Source: Euclidia mi
Taxonomy: Eukaryota > Arthropoda > Insecta > Lepidoptera > Erebidae
Reading direction: 5' to 3'
Length of the DNA: 64,000 nucleotides
NCBI GenBank assembly: GCA_944739405.2
Contig: OX123182.2
Coordinates: 103,271,279-103,335,278, forward strand
Shown: one piece after another, positions 57,431 through 64,000 of the stretch
Layout of the letters: each line of letters opens with the position of its first letter
How positions within the stretch are numbered: position 1 is the stretch's first letter
Program-made: the position numbers and the translations under genes
Notes under the pieces: generated by a model
Seen by the model: the letters and a program-made list of their open reading frames with translations, nothing else
Databases searched by the model: none
Told to the model about the DNA's origin: nothing

Positions 57431-58045
57431 AAAAAAAGGAACCCTGTGTCCAAATGCCATGCTTCTAGATTCTGCAGTTTTTACTCAGCGATAACATGTC
57501 AATCAAGACAAGTGGTTTTTTCATTCATAATATGATGACTAGGCATCACCCTACATGAATTATAAACCTAAACCATACTCAGGAATCACACAGACTAAAT
57601 AATGCGTTCTGTAATTCTCAAGTTTAGTTTAAAGAAAGGGGGTCTTCATTTTATAATTTGTAGGTATAGCTGAGACGCTTTGGATAATACATTTAGAAAT
57701 AAAATATTAATCTGAATACCATATAGATGCCATCTTTACAATGTTCTGAATTGAATTTAATCTTCAGTAAATATTTGTAGAGCATAAGCGTGCGACACTT
57801 TTATTATTTTATGAAGCATTAAAGAATTAAAACTACTTAGTATTATGAATGTGAATGTTATGAATTAAATTGACTCGTTAATGCCACGACGTTTATCATT
57901 TAATATTTAAGTTTAATAATCGCGAAAATCTACGCTATAATCCTAGATTGTAAGAGGTTTGTGCTTTTTTTTTAGAAGGGCACCTCCCACCCTAGTGACG
58001 AACATTTTAAATATTCAAAATTACCGTCGATATATAGCACAAAGA
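57431..58045. other. no recognised feature
   Basis: AT-rich, short frames only. Confidence 0.4.
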
Positions 58046-58059
58046 ACATGAAAATACCT

Positions 58060-58647
58060 TTTTTTGTTTTTGGTGTCGCGTTGGAAAATCCTCATGGAGT
58101 CCCTTCGCCCTGGGGGGGAAGGACGAAGGGGACTGCCAGACTCTTAATGACTAAAAACCAACCCGTGCTCCTCATGTACCCATGTGTCGGAGGGTAGGGT
58201 TTCACCGAAGCATTTCTCGCTACCCCCCGACGGGTATTGGCCCGCCAGATGGTCAGGCGGGCCCCGAACGAAACCCCCTTGGCGGCGGATGAAGGTGTTG
58301 GGCTCCGCCGCCAAAACACCCAGCGGCCGCAGAGGATAGGGAGGACGGCAACGCAACACCGCATCTCCTCTTCCTCTGCGGCCCCACCGCGACGCAACGA
58401 TGGTGCGCCCCCATTTGGTCGCGGGAGATAGGGCGCGCGGCAACGCAACACCGACACGCCTCTCCTCCCGCGACCGCACCCGACTGCGAGGGACAGACAG
58501 AGCTGTCCCCCGTACCCGCACCTATGGACGCATCCTACGCAGGCCTCACGCAAGCCCACGTGGAGCGTCCCCTCCCGGGATCCCGCTTAGCTTCACCGTG
58601 GGTGAAAATCAAATCCACGGTGACAAGGTGGAGATCCCACGGGGGGG
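58060..58647 (-). mobile_element. GC-rich retroposed element, perfect 14-bp TSD
   Basis: Bounded by ACATGAAAATACCT at 58046-58059 and 58648-58661. The left end is a T run (poly(A) on the minus strand). The GC-rich body shares GCGGCCCCACCGCGACG and CCCGGGATCCCGCTTAGC with 38670-39108. Overlapping 125- and 155-codon minus frames have no recognised domain and lack conservation of frame between the two copies. SINE or LINE 3' end. Confidence 0.8.
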
Positions 58648-58661
58648 ACATGAAAATACCT

Positions 58662-58997
58662 CCGGCAGAAGGTATAAGTTCGCTCTCTATTCGTAACCCA
58701 TCAAAACATTGTTAACGATAATTATATGGGTTTGAAAATCTATTTTAGTATTGGTGACAACCGATTACTTATGCTTGTTTGAAGCTAGACGCTGTATCTG
58801 ACGCTTCATACAAACAAACGTCTAACTTAGCCATGAAGTCACTTTTTCATTTTGAATTTCGATGTAAATGTTAACAAGCCAACAGATATAAACTAACCAC
58901 TATTATTATTTTTATTCATTGTTGTTGATCTTAGGCAATTAATTAAAGAGGCTTCCTGAAGATTATCAGTCTATTAAAATTAATATCAATATTAGGG
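58662..58997. other. no recognised feature
   Basis: AT-rich spacer with short frames only. Confidence 0.4.
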
Positions 58998-59601
58998 AGC
59001 TGTTTGCGTTTCTCCGCATCACTGTCACTGTGGTGAAGCCGTCGACAGTCTTGGCCACCATGGCTTATCGTGCAGCAGAAGTGCAGGGCGTATTTCCCGA
59101 CATGCCCACATTAACGACATACTCCGTCGAGCTCTTGTCACCGCCGGAGTACCAGCTCATCTTGAACCGAATGGCTTGGTACGCGACGATGGGAAGAGAC
59201 CATACGGTATATCCTTATTACCTTGGAAGATGGGCAGGCCTCTGGTATGGGACGCGACATGCGTCGACACCCTTGCGCCATCACATCTTCCAAGTACAGC
59301 TGAATCGGCTGGCGCTGCTGCTGCATCAGCGCAGACCCTCAAACGGCGCAAATACGGAAACCTATCTAGTAATTACGTTTTTGAGCCGTTTGGGGTCGAA
59401 ACGCTGGGGCCATGGGGCCCTAGTGCACGCGCTCTTTACAAAGAAATCGCCAAAAGACTGATCGACACTTCCCGTGACCAGAGGGCTGGTTTATATTTCG
59501 CAGAAAGATTAAGCATTGCTATTCAACGTGGCAATGCTGCCAGCCTTCTGGGCACGCTACCAGCTGACAGCGTTGCGGAGGAATTTCTTGACGCGTCGTA
59601 G
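58998..59601 (+). pseudogene. R2-like LINE 3' fragment (C-terminal domain)
   Basis: Matches 33297-33899 in one open frame to TAG 59599: CxC...HxxxxC knuckle (HCHCGEAVDSLGHHGLSC), RISRHAHIND, then the nuclease region. The catalytic PD is changed to PY (KRPYG where the intact copy has KRPDG). 5'-truncated, so no RT. An apparent ATG frame at 59030 is off-frame and not real. A T-rich 3' flank follows to 59767. Confidence 0.88.
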
Positions 59602-59767
59602 TCAATTTCCCTTTTTTTATTGATTTATTTTTTCTTTTGTTATCATTAATTATTTAGTTTTTATAGTATAGCTTAGGATAGTTTAGTTATATAAGTAGAT
59701 TTATTTTGTTTGTGTATATGATAAATATCTTATAATTTATTTATAGCATACTGTTTGTTTTCCTATT

Positions 59768-59789
59768 TAATAATAATAATAATAATAAT
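59768..59789. repeat. (TAA)7 microsatellite, insertion target
   Basis: An uninterrupted TAA run immediately before the Dong-like element. Confidence 0.9.
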
Positions 59790-60043
59790 CTGGCAACACC
59801 TTAAAGTCAACAACACAATTTTCTTGCATATTTTTATTTTAATTTATATTACAGTTTTACAATACAATTTATAAATTTATTTATCAACAAGAAGTAAGAA
59901 TACCGAATAAATATACGGATTTACATATAAAAGCCATTAAAATTTAAGAAATAATATTAGATAAATACAGTGAAGATGACACTATATGTCAAAACAAACA
60001 TTACAAACAAAAACAAATATAAAAGCAAGAAAAGTTGGTATAA

Positions 60044-63000
60044 ATGTTGACCAGAGCTAGAAAAGCAGCTGCAGCACGCTTAACACCTCCGGACTCGTCG
60101 CTCAGCTCCGCCTCACAGCCGCCGGCACCAGCAGCAGCATCGCCGGTGAGTGTTGAGGCGTCGAGCGCATCTAGCGACGAGTTTTTCTCCCCGCCGTCGT
60201 CGCCACCACCTGTCCGCCGGCGAGGGAGAGGCCGGCCACCGAATGGCTTAGGACCCCGAGGCTCATCGGTCTCGAACAGGGCCCCCGCTACCGGTGGTGA
60301 TGTGCACCGCATGAGGTGGACTAGATCCATGAATGAGAATGTCATGCGGGCATATTATGTGGCTACAGAGGGGGGTACCAACCTTACGGCGTACCGTGAT
60401 CGCATGCTGCCTCTGTTTCAGGACTTGGAACCGGCCGTCAACGTTTCGGCGCAGCGACTGTCGGATCAAGTGCGCGCAATCCAGCGCTGTCGTTTGCTGG
60501 ATGACGATGCACTTGAGAGGCTACGCTCAGGCTTGCAAGGTAACCCTCCCATTCCTCCTTCCACACGTGAATGTGTAACGGCAGTGACAATTGACACACT
60601 AAGGCAACAAAGTGTTGAAGAAGTGAATGGTGAGGATATACAAGTAAGTGCCCAGTACATGGATAATGTAAGGAGTACTTTGGAATGTGCCATCAGGGAA
60701 TATCGTTACGAGGCCTTAGTAAATAGGCCTCGTCTGCCGCGTTTGCCCACGCATAAGAAAAATTTGGCGCTGGTGTGTGCCCTGGATTCACTATTGTCTA
60801 CATACCTAGACAATAGTGAAAATCTCAGTGATACACACTCAATTCTGTACTGTGCGGCTGTAGCGGCATGTCGAATAGCCAATGTCAACATACAAAGCAA
60901 CATTGATATGGCTACCCGAAATAATGCTGTGCCGGCTTGGCAGTGCAGGATTGAGCGTCGTATCGCTGAGTCTAGGGCACTCATTGGCAAGCTGATCTGC
61001 TTCAGGTCGGGCAATACTCGCCCGAGAGTGATGCGTTTTGTGACCCGCGCCTTTGCAGGAACGGGTATTAGGCCACGAGAATACGCGTCGCGGGTCACAG
61101 AACGCATCGACTTCCTGAAGCAGAAGATTTATGCGTGGGCAAATCGTATCAAACGCTATAAAAAACGTATAGGCAGATATTCCCAGAATCGCACATTCCA
61201 AAAGGATGAAAGGTGGGTGTATAGAAATTGGGAGCGTCCCGGTCTAGGTGTGGATGATGGGAGTCTACCAGATAATGAAACTACAAATACGTTCTGGAGT
61301 AGCATCTGGTCGACCCCCGTTAGCCACACGGAAGATGGTTGGTTTAGGGATGTTGAGCGATCATGTGCGACAATCCCTAATATGGATGCCGTAGCTATTA
61401 CAGCTACAGATGTTAGTTGTGCAGTCCGTCCGTTACCAAACTGGAAAGCGGCAGGTCCGGACGGATTGCACAACTTTTGGTTGAAGTGGCTGCGTAGTGC
61501 ACATGCTCGTTTGGCGTCCCAATTCCAATCATCTCTAGAATCAGGAACGCTTCCAATTTTCTTAACAACTGGCATTACCCACCTGCTTTTTAAAACAGGA
61601 AGTACCACGGACCCAAAAAATTATAGACCTATAACCTGCCTACCGACGGTCTATAAACTTTTTACATCCATTTTGAGAACTAAACTGGCCAAACATATAT
61701 ATACTAATAAAATCATGTCCAGTTCTCAAAATGGATGTAAAAGTGGGTCGCGTGGTACTAAAGAGCTACTCCTTATAGACATGACCATTAGCCAACAGGT
61801 TCGCCGTAGCCGAAAGGATCTAGCGACATGCTGGATAGATTATAAGAAGGCCTACGACTCTGTGCCACATACATGGCTCTTGAGAGTGCTAGAGTTGTAC
61901 AAAGTTGATTCAACTCTATGCACTTTCCTGAAGACGTGTATGGGGCAGTGGAGTACGGTTCTTCGCTATCCAGGGTGTCGACGGACTCTCGGATGCGGCG
62001 ATCCTATTAAGATTCAACGAGGGATCTTCCAAGGTGACAGTTTGAGTCCCTTGTGGTTTTATCTAGCACTGAATCCTCTTAGCACTTTGCTCGAGAATTC
62101 AGGGCTAGGCTATCGGTTGCACAGCAGAGGTCAAGTAATATCTCACCTTCTTTTCATGGATGACTTAAAACTATTTGCCTCCACTGACCTCCAGTTGACA
62201 GAGTTAATAAAGGTAACTGAAAACTTTAGTAAGTCTATCAAGATGGAGTTCGGTGTAGATAAATGTGCGGTCTTGCATGTAAAGAAGGGCAGGGTTGTGG
62301 AATCTGATGGTATAGAACTTTCAGATTTCACACAACTTAGATCTCTCTCTGCAACCGAAACCTACAAATATCTAGGTATGTCGCAGGCACTAGGTATTGC
62401 TGAGACTGGCATGAAACAGGCGTTGCAGGAGCGCTTCTTTGGCCGTTTGAGAAAAATCTTAAATAGTTTTTTATCAGGCGGCAACAGGGTGCGCGCCTGT
62501 AACGGTTGGGCCATGCCAGTCTTAATGTACTCCTTCGGCATACTTAGGTGGACTCAAACAGAACTTGATGCCTTGGATAGAAAAGTCCGTTGTCTGCTGA
62601 CTACATACCGGATGCATCACCCGCGGTCATCAGTAATGAGATTGTACATCCCGCGGAAGTGCGGGGGTCGCGGCTTCTTAAGTGCCAAGACCCTCCATAA
62701 CCGCGAGGTGTGCAATCTCAGGGAATATTTTCTCAGCACTGACGCGGGTGTCCACCGTGATGTGGTCACTGTGGACAACGGGCTTACCCCGCTGAGTCTG
62801 GCTAAGGAGAACTGGCGCAAACCTGCCGTACTTGGTGTTGAGGAGCGCAAGGAGGTATGGAAAGGTAAAGAGCTGCATGGACGTTTTTATCGGGCCCTGC
62901 ATGGACCCGATGTAGACTTACCAGCTTCTGTGTCCTGGCTACGTTTTGGCGATCTTTTCGCCGAAACAGAAGGTTTTGTCTTTGCGATTATGGACGAGGT

Positions 63001-63637
63001 TGTCATGACGAATAACTACCGGAAGTATATCCTGAGGGATGGGACGGTTGACATATGTCGGGCATGTCACCAGCCTGGTGAATCTCTCAGACATATAGTA
63101 TCTGGTTGTTCTCGTCTTGCCAACGGCGAGTATTTGCATAGACACAACCAAGTGGCCAGGATTGTCCACCAGCAACTTGCCTTAAAGTACCAACTTGTCG
63201 ACTCTGAAATACCGTACTACAGGTATGTGCCCGACCCAGTTCTTGAAAATGGTCGTGCCACCATGTATTGGGATCGATCTATCATTACTGATAGAACTAT
63301 TGTGGCTAACAAGCCAGACATAGTAGTGATAGATCGATCTAAGCGCCTTGCAATGATCATCGATGTCACCATTCCACATGACGAGAATCTCGTGAAAGCC
63401 GAGAAAGATAAACAAATAAAATATTTGGATTTGGCTCACGAGATTGTCGACATGTGGGATGTGGACTCGGCGATCATTGTACCGATAGTCGTGTCAGTTA
63501 ATGGTCTCATTGCCAAGAGCCTCGATCACCACCTCAAGAGGCTCGCGTTAGACGGCTGGATTAAGTCCTCTATACAGAAGGCAGTATTGCTGGCCACGGC
63601 TCGTATCGTCAGGAGGTTCCTCTCTCTGGAGCCCTAA
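60044..63637 (+). CDS. Dong/R4-like LINE protein: RT and restriction-like endonuclease
   Basis: Intact, 1197 codons from the ATG that follows the 5' UTR. The N-terminal ~100 residues are Ala/Ser/Pro-rich with basic patches; a basic KRYKKRIGRYSQN stretch precedes the RT. RT: WKAAGPDGLHNFWLKW, NYRPITCLPTVYKL, SRGTKELLLIDM, WIDYKKAYDSVPH (motif A, D599), IFQGDSLSPLWF (motif B), active site FMDD at 704-707, and KYLGM. C-terminal knuckle C1005-x2-C1008-x8-H1017-x4-C1022, then the nuclease with KPDIVV (P1091, D1092) and IIDVT (D1107). Knuckle plus nuclease gives site-specific nicking. All visible key residues are present, so this copy could be active. The coding sequence holds a striking series of long inverted repeats. 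Confidence 0.92.
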   Translation: MLTRARKAAAARLTPPDSSLSSASQPPAPAAASPVSVEASSASSDEFFSPPSSPPPVRRRGRGRPPNGLGPRGSSVSNRAPATGGDVHRMRWTRSMNENVMRAYYVATEGGTNLTAYRDRMLPLFQDLEPAVNVSAQRLSDQVRAIQRCRLLDDDALERLRSGLQGNPPIPPSTRECVTAVTIDTLRQQSVEEVNGEDIQVSAQYMDNVRSTLECAIREYRYEALVNRPRLPRLPTHKKNLALVCALDSLLSTYLDNSENLSDTHSILYCAAVAACRIANVNIQSNIDMATRNNAVPAWQCRIERRIAESRALIGKLICFRSGNTRPRVMRFVTRAFAGTGIRPREYASRVTERIDFLKQKIYAWANRIKRYKKRIGRYSQNRTFQKDERWVYRNWERPGLGVDDGSLPDNETTNTFWSSIWSTPVSHTEDGWFRDVERSCATIPNMDAVAITATDVSCAVRPLPNWKAAGPDGLHNFWLKWLRSAHARLASQFQSSLESGTLPIFLTTGITHLLFKTGSTTDPKNYRPITCLPTVYKLFTSILRTKLAKHIYTNKIMSSSQNGCKSGSRGTKELLLIDMTISQQVRRSRKDLATCWIDYKKAYDSVPHTWLLRVLELYKVDSTLCTFLKTCMGQWSTVLRYPGCRRTLGCGDPIKIQRGIFQGDSLSPLWFYLALNPLSTLLENSGLGYRLHSRGQVISHLLFMDDLKLFASTDLQLTELIKVTENFSKSIKMEFGVDKCAVLHVKKGRVVESDGIELSDFTQLRSLSATETYKYLGMSQALGIAETGMKQALQERFFGRLRKILNSFLSGGNRVRACNGWAMPVLMYSFGILRWTQTELDALDRKVRCLLTTYRMHHPRSSVMRLYIPRKCGGRGFLSAKTLHNREVCNLREYFLSTDAGVHRDVVTVDNGLTPLSLAKENWRKPAVLGVEERKEVWKGKELHGRFYRALHGPDVDLPASVSWLRFGDLFAETEGFVFAIMDEVVMTNNYRKYILRDGTVDICRACHQPGESLRHIVSGCSRLANGEYLHRHNQVARIVHQQLALKYQLVDSEIPYYRYVPDPVLENGRATMYWDRSIITDRTIVANKPDIVVIDRSKRLAMIIDVTIPHDENLVKAEKDKQIKYLDLAHEIVDMWDVDSAIIVPIVVSVNGLIAKSLDHHLKRLALDGWIKSSIQKAVLLATARIVRRFLSLEP
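60708..60820 (+). other. hairpins in the Dong-like coding sequence (5' group)
   Basis: 60708-60716/60725-60733 (9 bp, 8-nt loop) and 60787-60800/60807-60820 (14 bp perfect, 6-nt loop). Confidence 0.85.
60996..61124 (+). other. nested long hairpin in the Dong-like coding sequence
   Basis: 60996-61006 pairs with 61114-61124 (11 bp). Inside it, 61030-61049 pairs with 61089-61108 (20 bp, one U.G). Confidence 0.88.
61415..61475 (+). other. 18-bp hairpin in the RT region
   Basis: AGTTGTGCAGTCCGTCCG (61415-61432) pairs with 61458-61475, one G.U, 25-nt loop. Confidence 0.9.
61660..61742 (+). other. 22-bp perfect inverted repeat in the RT region
   Basis: 61660-61681 and 61721-61742 are exact reverse complements (starting TTTTACATCCATTTTGAG), 39 nt apart. 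Both arms encode conserved RT residues (FTSIL and SQNGCK). Confidence 0.95.
63273..63460 (+). other. two long hairpins in the nuclease region
   Basis: 63273-63290 pairs with 63323-63340 (18 bp, one U.G). 63371-63380/63451-63460 (10 bp, one U.G) encloses 63386-63395/63436-63445 (10 bp) and 63398-63400/63433-63435. Confidence 0.88.
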
Positions 63638-63781
63638 CCACCGGTAGCTTGGTCCCTGCACCCGATACCGGTGAGCCCCGTAATTTTATTTTATATTTTT
63701 ATATTTGTTTTTTCTAAATAACATAGAAATGTAAAATATTATTATGAGAAAAGGTTGAAATAAAGAGAATAATAATAATAC

Positions 63782-64000
63782 TGGACTCGGCGATCATTGT
63801 ACCGATAGTCGTGTCAGTTAATGGTCTCATTGCCAAGAGCCTCGATCGCCACCTCAAGAGGCTCGCGTTAGACGGTTGGATTAAGTCCTCTATACAGAAG
63901 GCAGTATTGCTGGCCACGGCTCGTATCGTCAGGAGGTTCCTCTCTCTGGAGCCCTAACTACCGGTAACTTGGTCCCTGAACCCGATACCGGTGAGCCCCG
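63782..64000 (+). pseudogene. second Dong-like copy, 5'-truncated, continues past window
   Basis: Matches 63462-63680 base for base at a constant offset of 320, with five differences in 219 bp. It starts at codon 1140 of the protein (WTRIRRSL-type alternate frame ignored; true frame DSAIIVPIVV) and includes the stop and start of the 3' UTR. It sits directly after the (AAT)n tract that ends the first copy, in the same orientation. Confidence 0.93.

Larger units (their letters stand above)
59790..63780 (+). mobile_element. Dong/R4-like LINE in (TAA)n
   Basis: Between (TAA)7 on the left and (AAT)n on the right (63768-63780). It has a 5' UTR of about 250 bp starting CTGGCAACACC, one ORF, and a 3' UTR of about 130 bp with ACCGGT-bounded self-complementary sequence (63640-63671). 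The Dong element of Bombyx is known to insert in TAA repeats, which fits both the ORF type and the site. Confidence 0.85.

Noticed and set aside
58092..58559. 155-codon minus-strand gene
   Set aside because: GC-driven frame inside a retroposed repeat; overlapping frames are equally open and the related copy at 38.7 kb does not preserve it.
59030..59461. 143-codon frame starting at 59030
   Set aside because: Out of frame with the clear R2-like protein homology that spans the same bases.
60001..60345. minus-strand genes opposite the Dong-like ORF
   Set aside because: Shadow frames of a strongly supported RT protein.

Overview
The window looks like repeat-dense nuclear DNA of a lepidopteran (moth or butterfly). 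The signs are AT-rich intergenic sequence, SINEs ending in GATG-type tails, the recurrent GAAGTCGGT motif, R4/Dong-like, R2-like, Jockey, CR1-like and RTE non-LTR retrotransposons, hAT, Harbinger and mariner relatives, and 200 Ns marking an assembly gap. I find no intact host gene. Nearly everything recognisable is a transposable element (TE) or a TE stacked on another TE. All pairings, repeat boundaries and family calls were made by eye from the sequence.

Layout. 0.5-4.3 kb: a fold-back repeat with a SINE in one arm, a TATCGATA-rich insertion in a broken reading frame, and the 5' LTR plus gag start of a Ty3-like element (minus). 4.6-8.4 kb: a decayed CR1-like LINE (minus), broken by two insertions. 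10.0-10.8 kb: an intact ORF1-type protein with no reverse transcriptase (RT) ORF beside it. 11.3-11.9 kb: an R2-like 3' fragment carrying a 227-bp insertion. 15.8-20.4 kb: a 5'-truncated but otherwise nearly whole endonuclease/RT/RNase H LINE between 14-bp target-site duplications (TSDs). 22-25 kb: SINEs, including one with a 5S rRNA-like head.

26.0-38.1 kb: a roughly 12-kb DNA-transposon-like unit with imperfect terminal inverted repeats (TIRs) that splits a SINE with a 3-bp CGG duplication. It contains a 120-bp tandem array, an intact 961-aa R2-like ORF and a later Jockey insertion. 41.7-42.2 kb: a fold-back element with about 158-bp arms. 43.25-49.77 kb: a 6.5-kb hAT-type element (12-bp TIR, perfect 8-bp TSD). 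Nested in it are a SINE, RTE, Jockey and mariner fragments, a pre-miRNA-like hairpin, and a Harbinger-like element with a MADF-domain exon. 50-59 kb: SINEs, a LEP-type repeat, a Jockey 3' fragment, a GC-rich retroposed unit with a 14-bp TSD, and a second R2-like fragment. 59.8-64 kb: a full-length Dong/R4-like LINE in a (TAA)n tract, followed head-to-tail by a 5'-truncated second copy.

The most unusual signal is inside the two restriction-like-endonuclease LINE ORFs (31.0-33.9 and 60.0-63.6 kb). Their coding sequences hold a series of long local inverted repeats of 14-22 bp. In the long stems I paired, nearly every imperfect position is a G.U pair in the sense RNA. This suggests selected mRNA structure within the coding region.
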